A stretch of 64,000 nt of DNA from Salvator merianae. Lineage: Eukaryota; Chordata; Lepidosauria; Squamata; Teiidae. This document shows, piece after piece, positions 34,309 to 46,667 of the stretch. Under the pieces are notes generated by a model. That model made no database searches and was not told where the DNA came from. It was given only the letters and a program-made list of their open reading frames with translations. The stretch lies in NCBI GenBank assembly GCA_003586115.2, contig QVOM02000126.1, positions 58,119,362 through 58,183,361 of the forward strand, written 5' to 3'. The position numbers were made by a program, and so were the translations under genes. The first letter of the stretch is position 1; each line of letters opens with the position of its first letter.

Positions 34309-35431
34309 TAGGGATGTGCACGAAAGGAATTTTCTCTGTTCGTTTCGCAATGCATCGAAGCTTCGTGGCTTCGTTTTCGCACGAAAACGGAAGTCACAAA
34401 AATGGCGATTTTCGTTTTGGCAGCGAAAATTTTTGCGAAAAAACCGGAAGTGCAAAATCAATGAAATAAGTAGCGAAAAACAAACGCCGCATATCCCCCT
34501 GCCCTGTCCCGTCTATATTTGACCGTCCACGTTGCTAATTTAAGGAGCTGCTTCGTTAAAGGTAAAAATTGCACGGAGCTTACTTTTTACCGGTGGCCAG
34601 TTTGTAGCAGCATTCAAAGCTACGAAGGCACGTTTGGGGTTCCTCACTGCAGATCGAAAGCAAGTGAAAGCAAGCGAAGGAATTTTTTTTGCTTTGATTT
34701 TTCGTCATTTTCGATGCCTTTTTGACGCTCATGTCTGTGCGCGCATGCGCGCTAACTTCTGTCCCTTTAACTTATCGGTGTGACTCGTCGCTGTCTGCTG
34801 TCCGTGCCGATCGTTTGGGGCACAGAAATTATTACCTCGCCTACGAGGTGGGCAGGCTTAGTCAGCGACGCGCGAAGCAATTGCCTTCAGCTCAGCGCGT
34901 AATTTAGAAGACTGGTGGCAGCCGCAGGATGAAATAACTCCCTACTTCCGAGCAGCAGCGAAATGACGCCTCGTCTTGCCCTCCCTCCCTACTTCCGAGC
35001 AGCAGCAAAATGATGCCTTGTCTTGCCCTCCGTTTCAAAAAGCAGAACTGTATACCACCATCAAAGACATTTTATTAACTCCTAGCCATCTGAGTTTCTC
35101 ATCCTCATGCGGTGCGATTGCTGCGAGGCAGGTGAAGAGTTAAAAAAATACCATCTTTCCTAATGTGATGCATTACAATTTCCACCTCTAGAGGCAGAGA
35201 CTTGATGCTACGAAGCTACCGAGCTTCGTTGCATCGCAGTTTTCGCAGCGAAAAGAGACGAAAATAGCCGTTCACGGTGAGTGGCGAAGGTCACGAAAAT
35301 TGACGAAAATCGCCGCGACTTTCGCTATTTGCTTTTGCGATAGAGAGGGCACTTCGCATTCGATGCGAATGTTGCGAAGCAACGAAATTCGTACGAAATT
35401 TCGTTGCTTCGAAATTTCGTGCACATCCCTA
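34309..35431. mobile_element. Non-autonomous hAT-type element, 1.1 kb
   Basis: Termini TAGGGATGTGCACGAAA and TTTCGTGCACATCCCTA are perfect inverted repeats over 17 bp. Identical 8-bp flanks ATCAGGGA lie at 34301-34308 and 35432-35439. Subterminal regions are rich in TTCG/CGAA motifs on both sides. The interior has no transposase frame. It contains a ~47-bp tandem duplication (34938-34983 and 34985-35030; unit begins CTCCCTACTTCCGAGCAGC) and a perfect palindrome GCGCGCATGCGCGC near 34739. Element and insertion site are very well preserved. Confidence 0.9.
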
Positions 35432-37241
35432 ATCAGGGAGTCTTGCTCTGGTGCAGGGATGTTCAAGAGAGGGATAAAAGAAAGACGTGGGTAGGTAGAA
35501 GAGAAAGCTGGGGGGAACTGTGATGGAGATGTGCAACTGAAGTTAGAAAGTGCTTGCCCAAAGGAATGAAAGCACAAACTTGGCACTGGACTGGAAACTC
35601 TTTGTCTCTCAAGGAGATCCCTACAACTGGAACCAGCTTCAGAAGCCAGAACCCTCGATTTCACAGGGCAAGAGACTTGAAAAGAGCTCAACACTCTGAA
35701 ATAGTTCCACTGGAGTCCAGGTAACCTGGTAGTTGAAACCCCAAAGGACACTAGTTGATATGATATATGTTCCATAAACCAGTCATATGCAGCCAAAGTA
35801 CAAGGTATCTGGATTGGAAGGGGCAAGTGACCACTGAAGTATGCAACTTGTCTCTAGATTATAATCCATTTTAGCTGCAGAAGGTGGATGTGATCAGAGT
35901 GGTCACTCCCCCATACACACATTGATTCACTGACTCTAAACAGGATCTGACATTCTCTATTTCCTGCCAGCAAATCCCTTTGTTTAGTTGATTCTGCCAC
36001 AAGATCTGCTTAATCCCATTAGTTTGTAACCCTACCTGAGCAAGCAGTGCCCCTGCTCTGAACAAGAGAGCTACAAGATTAAAATGCAAATATGGTCTTC
36101 TAAGTATAATAATTGATTTAATCAATGTACTTTGTTCACCTGTCATGGAATGCATGAATGTAAACAAATTCTTTGTCTGCTCCTGTTTCCTCCCAAACTT
36201 CTGGTCCCGCATCCTAAGGATACATTTGGGGATATAAGAGTAGGTGCCCCTCTTCCACTGTGTGTGTGTGTGTCTTCCAGCCAGCCAAGGTACACCAGAA
36301 GACTGTGTCTGTGCACATGCTACAGCAGAAAATTAGGTCTTTGTTCCTGCCAAGGTCCACCAAAAGCTGAACGTCATGGGGTGAGAGGGTTTCTACTTCT
36401 ATCGGGGCTATAATTTTTGATGAAATCACTACTGAACAGAGGTCTGAGCTGCTTTATTGCTGTTGAAGTCTGGAGTGGCATGACCTTGCATTGCTGATTT
36501 TAGGTGCTTAATCAGCCATTCATGATGTCTCACCTCAGCTCACCTAAGAAGCCATGAACAGTTGATTATTCTTCAGGTTTTCTAAACCGTGTGTGTGTGT
36601 GTGTGTGTGTGCGCGCGCATGCTTGTGTGCTTTGGCAACATTATCTCACTCCCTAAACTGTGAAGTCCATCCTTAATCAAGAGAAGACCCTGAAAAGGCA
36701 TAATCACTCCCACTCCTTTCCTTCCACTTGTTCTCTTCTCTGCTTTCTCTGCTGTCACTTTACTGCTAAAACTTTGAAAAGTTCAACTTCTGTAGAAAAA
36801 GGGGGTTGTAGATTGGCTGGGTTGCCCCAATTCATTGTGGGGGCTCAATTAAAGTGGTAGTGTGGGAGTTGACATACAAGGAGGCAGGAACTGATGGAGG
36901 CTCAAATCACTAATCACAGGGAAAGAGTTCATTAAATTGATCCACTCTGAACCGCAACACTACCTTTCCCTAGATGTAAAACTGAGCTCTTTGAACCCTT
37001 AACTTCTCACCCTGCAGTCTGCCTCCCCCTTTTAATTGGCTAGAAAATCTCCTTGGTCACCTTAACGTTGCTGGCTTCTCTGCCCTATCTTGTATCAACT
37101 AGTAGAGCTGGTAACTTTATTCTATGCCTGCTATGTGTCCTTTTGATACAGGTACAATTAAAATCTTTTCAACTGATACAAATTATCATTTGATCATGTT
37201 CATTTACTTTGTCTGCCTCTCACTTCAAGTTGCTACTGCCT
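35432..37241. other. Non-coding stretch with (GT)n at 36589-36619
   Basis: No gene is supported. The 184-codon minus-strand frame at 35272-35826 runs into the hAT-type element and has no recognisable domain. GT runs lie at 36259-36272 and 36589-36619, the latter ending in GC dinucleotides. Confidence 0.45.
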
Positions 37242-37281
37242 TTGAGTAAAATTCTTCCCCATTTGAGTAAAATTCTTCCCC
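37242..37281. repeat. Short tandem duplication (~20 bp)
   Basis: 'tttgagtaaaattcttcccc' occurs twice in direct succession. Confidence 0.8.
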
Positions 37282-38999
37282 CGGTTTCTGTTTTTCACTG
37301 TAGTAGTGTGTGTATTCTACTTTTAATAAAAGCATACACTTTATTCAAATCTCAAACATGGGTATGCTGCTAGTTTCATGTCTAGAGTTATCCCTTTAGC
37401 CCAGTCCACCCCAGAGGATGGTGCTTTACATATACATCTGAGCTCCCTCATCAGCAAGAATAGCTGTAATCTTTCCAATTCCTCCTCCATCAGAGATTCC
37501 CAAAGCTAAAAAATTTCCCCAGGGGCTTCAGGAGAGAAGCCAAGCAGCATTATCTCTAAGGGAACACGATTACTACAAATAAGACCTATTCTTGAGCTGG
37601 CGGTTCATCCGCGTGGCTCAACTCTTGCCAGCGTTTTAATCAAGCTACTTTTACATTCTTGTCTCTGCTATATGCTCAAATGCTGCCTGTTTGCAACCTG
37701 GCTTGCTCTGGAAGCTTTTAACTGTTAAAAAAACCGCACGTTTTAGGTACATGGTACATTCCTTATTTCCTTACAGTTCTGGACAACACAGGGCAGCTGT
37801 CCACAGGCACAGTTCATTTATGGCAATCCTATCGTGGGTGGAGAAATTGGGTCCAAACCATCCATTTTTTATAATCCCTACCTGGGCAGCCCACACCTCT
37901 TTCAAGCAGATAAGACACATCTTTCCATGATTGCAATGCAAAGAAGGAAATGCTATCTTCAGAATTGATTACCACAATGTCTCAGCTGTGTCTTTCGGAA
38001 AAAAGAAAATGACTATACAAGTTTTCTGTACTGTGAAGCAAGAATCAACCTAAAATTATGGCAGAATTGGTGAGTTGTAGAAGGGTGAGGGTCTTGTGAA
38101 GACACGTTCAGTTAACACAAGGAAGAGATTGTTTCAGAGCAACGTATCCAAAAGATTAACAAAGGCTGATCACCCTGAAACAGAGTTTCAGTTTGTGGTA
38201 CTGAAACCAATCTCCACGCTCCAGATAGGTGTCATTTAATTTTATATTAGAATCCCCTGCAGCTGAACTGCTTGCTTAAAAATGCTTTCTACTGACAGTA
38301 TTACCCATGTTCGAGCTCTGCATTTCCTCTCTTAACAAGCTGTGCAAGGAGAGATGAGTCCAAATCTCAACACAGAGAGGTAGGTAAGAATTGCTCCAGT
38401 TAGGTTTCCCTTTCCTTTCCCTTAAACTGCCCAAACCTAAGCTTCCATTGGCCCATTTGTGCTGGACTCAGGTTGCCATCTAAGGCAGCTGGATTTGTGG
38501 TTACAAGTAGCTAATAGAGTTTGGGAGACTTGCTTATTGTAGGGTGATGCACGGAGCTGAACCATTCCAAGAGAAAGGACTTTCCAAGTCATGAGATCTT
38601 TTCAGGCTCCAGGAGTTTTAGCTGAAGTCAAAGTCAGACGTTGCCAGGTCAAGAGCCAAAGAATTAAGAAGTACATGGAAGAGTACCCAGCATCTACCAA
38701 TGTCTTAATATGTAGGCAAGAAATCTTGGAAACACATCATCTTATTGCTCAGAACCTACTTGGAGAAGTGCCACTACATATATTACTCAAATTCCACAAA
38801 AACATTCATGCAATTCTTGGGAAACCAGTAGTGTCGATATGCAGTTCCATTTTGGAATCGCTAGCAAAGTGCAGTATACTGACTCATTTTTTACACTATC
38901 TGTTTAAGTTATCCATATTTTTCTAAAGGATGTAACTTTTTTTTCTTTTTAACATTTAAGAGTTAACAGATAGAATGTAGGCTTTCATGGCCAGTTTCT
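37282..38999. other. Non-coding DNA
   Basis: No repeat or gene recognised. The 111-codon plus frame at 38591-38926 has no recognisable domain. Confidence 0.4.
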
Positions 39000-39198
39000 A
39001 TCTCATTTGTAGCAGTTTTTGAATTGTTGTGCCGTACTCCATAGTTCTGAGAACCTAAGCTTCCGAAATAGCTATGATATCCATCTTCAGAGAAGTCAAA
39101 TCCTCTGAAAATGGAAATCATAGTTATATCCAAAAGCTTAGGTTCTCAGAAGAGCTATGGAACACGGCACAACAGCCCAAAACTGCTACAAATGAGAT
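39000..39198. repeat. Large inverted repeat (arms ~83-86 bp)
   Basis: Left arm 39000-39082 and right arm about 39113-39198 are inverted copies of roughly 85% identity (outer ends ATCTCATTTGTAGCAGTTTT / its complement) with a ~30-bp centre. The similarity ends at 39000 although the left-hand copy appears to continue outward ('tggccatgaaagcctacattc' on the minus strand). This favours two inverted partial copies of one element over a compact MITE. Confidence 0.8.
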
Positions 39199-39765
39199 TT
39201 CCTATAGGTGTCTCCAGACATATTTAAATTCCAGCATCTTGTTGGCATGCAGTGGCCCAGCAGACAGACTCAACACCATGTTCAGCAGCTGCTGGCACCT
39301 CACCCCAAAAGCTCAGATTCAATACAGTGTGAGATTAAAAATCTGATCCCTGGTACGTGCTCCATCAGCATAGCTCTGGGTTTAACTTCTGGAACTTGCC
39401 ACACACATGGCAGCAAGAGAATAGGCTGGCACAGTGAATGTCTGAAGCTGGAACTCACAGTGAACTGGAGCTGTGCTGACGGAGGTCTGGTGTCTTCTTT
39501 GCCCTGTGTTGTGAAGCAGTGCTGGCATTTCTTTAGGAGCCAGCATTTTCCCTGTGTTATCTGGAGGGACCCTATAGTTACTCTACTGGATACTATTAAT
39601 GTAACATCATTACATATGAAGGGACCTGCCAAACGCATGAAAAATGCCAGCAGACCTAGCATCAGAGCTAGATTGCCTGATGTCTTCTCAGGGTTCTGAC
39701 AGTTTATTGGTTGCTTAATGTGAAGTAAAATTCTCACTGTGAGAAGCACTATTCTCACTGATCCA
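39199..39765. other. Non-coding DNA
   Basis: Part of overlapping long frames on both strands (163 codons plus, 252 codons minus) without recognisable domain. Confidence 0.35.
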
Positions 39766-39950
39766 GCATGTTTTTGACTTACCACAGATCTGGCAAGGCT
39801 CATCCAACACTGGATTGGCAGCAACTTCCAGGATCTTGTCACAGGCACACATTCTTCCATTTTATGTGTGTGCTTTGTGAACTCCTGGAAGTTGCTACTG
39901 ATCCAATGTTGGAGGAAGCTCGCCAGATGTCTGGTAAGTTGAAAACATGC
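39766..39950. mobile_element. Palindromic MITE, arms ~85 bp
   Basis: GCATGTTTTTGACTTACCA (39766-39784) pairs with TGGTAAGTTGAAAACATGC (39932-39950). Pairing continues with small mismatches inward to a ~13-bp loop near 39851-39863, leaving an almost full-length hairpin. The inner arm contains 'gcaacttccagga'. No coding capacity. Confidence 0.8.
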
Positions 39951-40857
39951 CAGAGGAACCCTGCACATGTCTGGTGGGCCACACGGACGGGCAATGCTGC
40001 CTTCCATTAAGTTGTAGTATTGCCCTTTGCCCTCTGGAAACAGCCAAACATACCACAAGATGAAGTCATTATAATAATCTGAAGTACTGTATATCGACTA
40101 TCAGAAAGTGGGTATTTGACCTTCCAACTCTTCCTGTGGGCTTTAGCAAAGACTGTGATATTTTTAAAAACCAGTTTCAAAACACTTATTGGCAAGTTCA
40201 TGGCACTACAAAGGACACTAATTTGTGTATGAAACTCTGAACAAAAGTATCCTTTTCTCTGCCATATATTCATTTCATGAACATATTCTTCACTATAAGG
40301 AAGCATTCAGACAATATCTTTCTTTTGCAATCCTCAAAAGAAACATTATTCTACTACATTTCAGTGTTCGTATAATTAGTGTATAATTAGGAGAATTAAT
40401 ATTTCGGATATAAATTATATCCCAACGCTTATACACAGGCTTATACTGTATTTAAAAAGATACTTAATGTTAACTTAGCATATGAGAATTAACACTTTAA
40501 GCATTTCCCAGCAGTGGCCAAAAGCCCAGGCATAGCTGAAAGTTCCAGAAATGATGTGTGTGGTAGCCCCAACTCAAGCAGCACTTGTTCACCACCTCTG
40601 CCCATTTGTCACCAGCTTGACATAACCCAGGCCTAATCATCAAAGGATTCCACCCCAAACTTGCCAAATTTCAGCCTTTCCATAATTCTGGCCATAAAGT
40701 ACCCCTGACAACAGAGATAACATCACAATTGTGCTGGGAAAGTAGCCATTTTACAACTGCAGATCAAGCCAGATGGCCCGGTCAAAATGTTACAAGGAAG
40801 TTGAAGGTAGACAGATCTATAATGCTAGAAATACATGCATGATAGCCAAGCTATATA
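39951..40857. other. Non-coding DNA
   Basis: No feature seen. Confidence 0.4.
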
Positions 40858-41012
40858 AGGGTTACCATATGGGAAAGGGGGCAGGGTTCCTTTACCTTCC
40901 ACAGAGCAGGTGTAGCTTGTGAAAAATGCAACACTTGCTGAAATTTCCTGTCCTGACCTGCACACCTATTAAAGGTGCAGGAATTCTGTCCTATTTTCCA
41001 TATGGTAACCTT
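40858..41012. mobile_element. 155-bp MITE, AGGGTTACCATATGG termini
   Basis: Left end AGGGTTACCATATGGGAAA and right end TTTTCCATATGGTAACCTT are inverted copies; pairing extends to about 35 bp ('gcagggttcct' against 'aggaattctgt'). Flanks share only GCTAT, so the target duplication is uncertain. hAT-type is plausible. Confidence 0.7.
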
Positions 41013-41559
41013 GGCTATGGCAACTTAATTAGTTTCCATATAAGTGCTTCAAATAAAGAAATTAGAAGTAACAGGTTTGCATAAGATTGAAATCGTTTCA
41101 GTCACTCTAAAATACTTCCTCTTGACTCTGGTCTTTTTCTTTTTTTTCTTTTTGCATGCAGCCATTGTGCTGGTGTCATAGCAGCTCTTACTGGACTTCA
41201 GCTGAATCTGCACAATGCTCTTAAGGCACTCCCAATGTGCCGTGACGACACAGTGTCTGCACAATGCTGCTCTCTCATAACACATTCAATGTGTAGGAAG
41301 AGGATGCCATGTTCTTCCTCCACCACGGTGACATAAGCACCACTATATTGCTCCAATGGCCATGTGGGAGAAAGAGCTCTGTAGGGTCCACTCTCCCACT
41401 TGATGCTTGCAGGAGTGGTTCAACCTTCAATGTGAAGGGGAAAGATGCTATACTTTTAGTGCTTTCTCCCCTGCTGCATAGATTCTACCTTCTACTCATG
41501 CCTGAAAAAGGAAGAACGAAGTTGACAGCTCCTCCCTATAGTCCCTTGCTCACTTGATG
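41013..41559. other. Non-coding DNA
   Basis: No feature seen beyond an A/T-rich pyrimidine run near 41130-41155. Confidence 0.4.
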
Positions 41560-41930
41560 CCATCTAGTCATAGCCAGCTCTTGTTTACTACATGGACTGA
41601 CTTCCTTCAGACTGACTGGTCTTCTGCAACCTTTCTCACGTTTGCTAAGAGGTTTTCATTGCTGTTGTAATTGAGACTATCTACCTACTAGCTGGCCATC
41701 CTCTTCGTCTTCTCCCTTCTACTTTCCCAAGCATTACCATGCTTTCCGGGCTGTTTGAACTTCTCATTACATGCCCAAAGCATGACAGCATAGCCCTTAT
41801 CATTTGTTCTTGTGATGACTATTGATGGCTTATTTGATCTAGAATCCACTGATTGGTCTTTTGGACTATCTATGGTACCCTGAGAAACTTTCTCCAGCAC
41901 CATGGTTCAAAACGGTCTACATGTTTCAGT
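41560..41930 (-). pseudogene. RTE/BovB-type ORF2 C-terminal relic
   Basis: The minus-strand frame gives WCWRKFLRVP (41875-41902), then a stop, and later FGHVMRSS and ESRREKTKR. These match the C-terminal part of RTE-clade LINE ORF2, after the reverse transcriptase. Stops and frame changes show decay. No tail or target duplication was identified. Confidence 0.6.
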
Positions 41931-42934
41931 CCCTAGCCTCCTAAAACAAAAGTCACTATGTGGAGTTAAAGTTTCTCTTGGGCCAATAAGACATGCTGTA
42001 CAATTGTACACACTGTTCTTTCTCAGCAAGGAACATCCATGAGATCTTGATGCCTTCCAAATCCATTCCACTGTCTATGTCAAAAAGCCTTGCATTACAA
42101 GTAAAACAAGCACAGAGTAAAGATGCAGAAAGAAGGTTTTAACATGTAGCGACAATATTCATTCTGAGTAACTGTTTGATCACTCCAGTTTCATGGAATG
42201 CAGCTTTCTTACACTCCTGTGGCTAATAAGTACTGGAGGATAATAAATCACATCACCACTTCAGAAGACACATACATTTTAATCTGTTTTGTTTACAGTG
42301 ACGTGTGGACTATTGTAAGAAGTGATGGAGCTTTGTTCAACATCAAAGAACAATAAGAATGCAGGGAAAGTGGCAGAAATGAAGAGGGGAAAGGGAGAAA
42401 CATTAACATTAATTAATAGGAAGACATTTAGAGGTCCTTTTTTGTGCACTGATATTTAGCAGGCTGACTGGGTCTTCTGCATGATTAATTAGCCTATTCC
42501 ACATTATGACCCTCATTAGGTTTCTGACAAGGTAGATGATTAAATCCTATTTTTCTTTCTTTGGGTGTATTAACTCTACAAAAAGAAATTGAAATTGCTG
42601 GTGTTGAATTATAAATGTATATTTTAGTTAGGTGATTAAAAAGAAATGACAATTAGATCTCAGAAAGATGACCAGATACTGAATCTGAATGAGATTTCAC
42701 TGGTATCATTTTGGGACTGAAATTATGATAAAAAGTTACCTATTTAAAAAAAAAGATTTTTCTTACATTTTTGTAGCAGAATTTGTACTCCAATTTTGTG
42801 TTCATGTCTCCTGTATTCCTTCCTTGATAGAGACACAACCATTATGTGTCTATATTAGTATCCAGTAAGCTCCCATTGATATTACTATAATTTGATATTC
42901 ATGGGACCATCCGTTATGATAACCCAAAAGGTTC
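41931..42934. other. Repeat-poor AT-rich block, candidate conserved non-coding DNA
   Basis: Within 42380-42760 homeodomain-type core motifs are dense ('acattaattaat', 'gcatgattaattagcc', 'gatgattaaatcc'). The sequence lacks the repeat phrases common elsewhere in the window. This is a compositional impression only; conservation was not tested. Confidence 0.3.
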
Positions 42935-43340
42935 AGTTAGTGCAAAACATAGCTGACAAGTTTGGGTTGATACGACCAGAAGGGCTGTTATGTATGCCAG
43001 TTCTCAAACAGCTTATGATGCAAATCTGGACCCAATTCCAGGTCCAGCTTTAGATGAAAATATCTGAAGGAGTACCTTTCCCAATATCAGGCAACCCATG
43101 CTTTAGGGTCAATAAATAAAAGTTTTCTCCATATGCCACTGCTTTGGGAGGCTTGTTTACTGGCGAAACAGAAGTCCTTCCCATGATGGCAAGCAATTTG
43201 TGCAAGACCACTCGCAAGAGATGTCATCTCAGTTCACTGTCAAGTAAAAATGTACCTCTTTATTCTCTTATATTTACTCAACACCTCATTAGGATTAATG
43301 AAAGATCACTGGGTGCTTCACAATACTCTTTTAAAGGTTT
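42935..43340 (+). mobile_element. Decayed LINE 3' region (CR1/L2-like)
   Basis: 'gttcagttagtgcaaaacatagctgac' and 'caattccaggtccagctttagatgaaaatatctgaaggagtacctttc' followed by 'gggaggcttgtttactggcg' resemble the LINE 3' region at 27400-27775 in order and spacing. Strongly diverged. Confidence 0.4.
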
Positions 43341-46084
43341 CTGGCTCCAGTAAATGAAAAATAACATTAAGAGACTGGATTGATTCTGACCAATCCTTGT
43401 GTAACTTTCTGGCTGATTTCACTTTTGTATGTTAGAACCTGATATGTAGTAGATACAGATCTGTCTGTGCATATTCAAGTTACTGTACTGTGACCATGGA
43501 GTACAGGAGGCACCTCACTCCTCACCTCCCCAGCCTCCACTTGCCATCTGGCCCTGTTCCTTGTCTCCTATAGCTGCACCTCTATAGTCTAAAGTCATCA
43601 GTAGCAGCAGCCCATGCAGTAGCAAGGTTGCAGTACTGCAAGTAGTTATGAGGAGAAGATCCTCTGAAAGCCCTGAATTTGGGATGGGCAATAGTTTCTC
43701 TGGATCCCAAATTCTGATGTGGAGCCAAGAATTCCTGAAAGGAACACTTTAGGAACGTCTGTTTTGATGCTACACTAGATCTAGAGGGACTCTTCCAGGC
43801 ATTGTAAAGGGCAACCACCAATCATCTGCTTCAAAAACTCAGGAACCTGTGGCTCCCTGTCTCTTCAAAGCTAAGGATTTTATTGTTTCATTCTACACCA
43901 CCACCAAATTAAAGGATGATAAAGGATTTGGGTTAGAGAATAGGGGCTAGTCATGGTGGTTTGGATCCCTTACAAATCAGTTGCGCGTAGGGTATAATGG
44001 GCTGAATCAGAGAAAAACAGTGGAATAAGGTCCCTTGTAATCAATATGAAATGTTTCAGCACATGCAAAGTCTGGATCCAACATATTAACCAAACGAGGA
44101 TACACGCATTTTGTTTAATCCCAAGTCCTCCATCTTTTTGGTGATGACAGTGAAGCATCTTGAAAATGCATTTTTAAAGCACTGAAACATTTTCCCATTT
44201 AAATGACTGTAAGCACTTGCAGGACAAACAAAATTTAAGAACTCGTTTTAAATTCTCAGTTGAACACTAATTTGGTTTTGTTCATCTTGCAGCTGCTTAC
44301 TCTGGATGATACAATACTTTATGCTCAGTTACTAGGAGATGAAATTTTGCTGCAAACTTCTGGAGAAAAAAAGTCCCCATTTTGTCTGTATAAAGCACTT
44401 GATAATTTGCAATGCATTTAGCCATTAATCATTTTAAAGAGCTTTTAAATGAGCATAGAGTCCTTTGAGCCCTTTAGCCTGAACACAGGCATTGGATCAG
44501 GGACCTTATTACAAATTGCTTTTGTCTGGCCTCCTAATGCAAAATCAACTCGAGAATGGGAGAAATATATCACTGCTGAGTTTTATTACGAGACAGAACT
44601 ATTACAAACACATCATGGGAAATATTTTTGAACTGTTCTATTAATAACAGTGGGGCCTGATTTCTTGGTTTAAACTTACCCCCTTTTCACATTTTCTGTG
44701 ATATTTTCCAGATATAAACTGTTATGATGAAGAGTCACTCAAGAGAGTGCAAAAGCTGCAATTATGTTCTCTTTTTTTCTCCAAAAGCTGAGGAGAACAG
44801 AGAGATTGTTTTACATACATCAGTGAAGGACACACTAATAAAAATTGGTCTGGAACATTTCTTTTTATGACGATTGACTTATCAGCAATAGCCATTGTAG
44901 CAAATCTGGAAATTACATAATTGCCAGAAACTGTAGATATTTAACTTGGCACAGCCTCTAGGTGTCTCTGATTTATTATTGTAAGAACCTGACTTTCCAG
45001 AGATGAAGAAATGTTTAATCAAAGAACAGTAGAGAAGACACATGGTGCAAGCAGCAAACACTGATTTCAAAGGTGCTCTTTAATAACACTGCCACTATCA
45101 CGATAATACAAATAAACTAACATGAAATTGTTCAAGATGGCAAAGGAGGGCAAAGGAACAACGGAAACAAATGGAAACAATGACATCAACTGCAGATAAT
45201 TTTGCACCCATAATCACTTTTTCACTGTTGAGTAATCTGGCTGTGAGATGCTAATTAAATGTGCTATTTTCCACTTTGAGACATGTGCACTGAGAGTATG
45301 TGCATTAACTAACTATTTAAAAGTAACTATTTAATTATCTTCCTTTTAACAGATAGTTTGAAATTAATTCATCATTTGCCAAAATTACAATATAGATACT
45401 TATTTGATAACACTGAAAGCTAATTTATTATTTAATAAAGTCTAGTATTCTTTAGAAGGTAAACCTCTCTAATATTTTTTCAGACACTGTCTCAGAATAC
45501 AGCATGACCAAAACAAACTTCAGAAAGTAAACCACGAATCCATACTTGCAACCCTCCCCCCAAAAAATTCATTCACATCATCTTTTTTAATTACTGAACT
45601 AAAATTTTAATTGAATAATTATATTAGTTAAACGTTCTACCAAATAATTTTTTGCACTCTTTCTCAACAGTAGTTGGTCAGAAGTAAGTTCCTACAGTAT
45701 TCAGGGACAGAAAACACTTTCCAGCCTTCTCTTTAAGGCTGCCAGTAGTCTGTTGATCCAAAGTCCAAAGTAGGTGGACCAAGAGCTAAGATTGTTGCTT
45801 TTTGTATTGTAATTCTGGCTTCTGACTTTGTCATGGAAAAGTTAAATGTTTCAAAACATATATGCATGGATATGCACACACATTCATCTTACATCAAAAC
45901 TAGGAAGAAGCATCTTCATAGTATAAAACCACATTACAGTCAGGCAAAGTTATCCAGGGATGTTGTGGAGTGCAGTTGATGAACAGTATGGCTGATGAGG
46001 TATAACACTGGATGAAAAGAGCTGCACGGTCACACTTGGCCACAGAACATAAGTTCTTACAACTAATCTATCATAGAGTGTACA
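43341..46084. other. Repeat-poor stretch, candidate conserved non-coding DNA
   Basis: No gene recognised. Around 44340-44460 and 45180-45420 the DNA is AT-rich with TAAT/ATTA-containing words ('gccattaatcattttaaagagc', 'gagatgctaattaaatgtgc') and no obvious repeat. Frames are short on both strands. Confidence 0.3.
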
Positions 46085-46205
46085 TGTTTAGTCAGAACTA
46101 ATTTACTTTTAACAAGGTCAGTTCCCAAGCACGTGCCAAACTTCTGGTTAAATCTCATTGAATTCAGTGGAACACAAATAAGATTGGCCTATAACCTTAA
46201 AATCT
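46085..46205. repeat. Copy of short TTGAATTCA-centred repeat
   Basis: 'aaatctcattgaattcagtggaacacaaataagattggcc' follows the pattern of the repeat at 32973-33060 and 53942-54010. Class unknown. Confidence 0.45.
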
Positions 46206-46207
46206 TA

Positions 46208-46667
46208 GGGTTCAATCTCACAGGACTTTTTTTGGTTGTGCTTTAAGAAAAAGAATCCTTTCTGTAGACACTCAAAGGAACAGGCATTGAGACAGTTAAA
46301 AGAATACACCTATCTCAGTTTTTCTCACATCAAATGTTCTTCACCTTGAAGTCTGGCAACACCTTCCTGACAGTGAGCCCTTGCCTCAGATTGACCATTC
46401 ACCTGCCCAGCTTTCCATGGTCCTGACTGGTCGCTCCCCAGCAGCATTTGCTCCCATACTGTAGTAGGCTACATTTCTCTCCTCTGCACTCATAAAGCTG
46501 CCAGCCAATTTGACTAAAATAGAGTCACTCTCAGTATTATTTACAAGGAAGGGGCACTCATTTCCTGGCTTCAGGACAGGGTAAGGCAATTTCAGGGATT
46601 TTATGTCTGTCCTTACAGCCTCAAATTTGCTCAAACGGCATCTCATTAAGCATGTCTGATCACACCC
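46208..46667. mobile_element. PIF/Harbinger-like element, short copy 3
   Basis: Right end GCATGTCTGATCACACCC closely matches the right end of copy 1 (ATGTCTGACCGCACCC). The left end is GGGTTCAATCTCACA. TTA flanks both sides (46205-46207 and 46668-46670), the expected 3-bp duplication. About 460 bp long, so an internal deletion derivative. The 86-codon minus frame inside is not a gene. Confidence 0.55.

Noticed and set aside
35272..35826. 184-codon minus-strand frame
   Set aside because: Its 3' part lies in the subterminal region of the hAT-type element and the rest shows no domain; no splice or start context supports it.
36132..36430. Possible solo LTR with a 'ggatataagag' TATA-like box
   Set aside because: No TG...CA boundaries, target duplication or second LTR could be identified.
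39300..40058. 252-codon minus-strand open frame, the longest in the window
   Set aside because: It crosses a ~185-bp hairpin, overlaps a 163-codon frame on the other strand, and its translation has no recognisable domain. Chance openness in repeat DNA is more likely than a gene.
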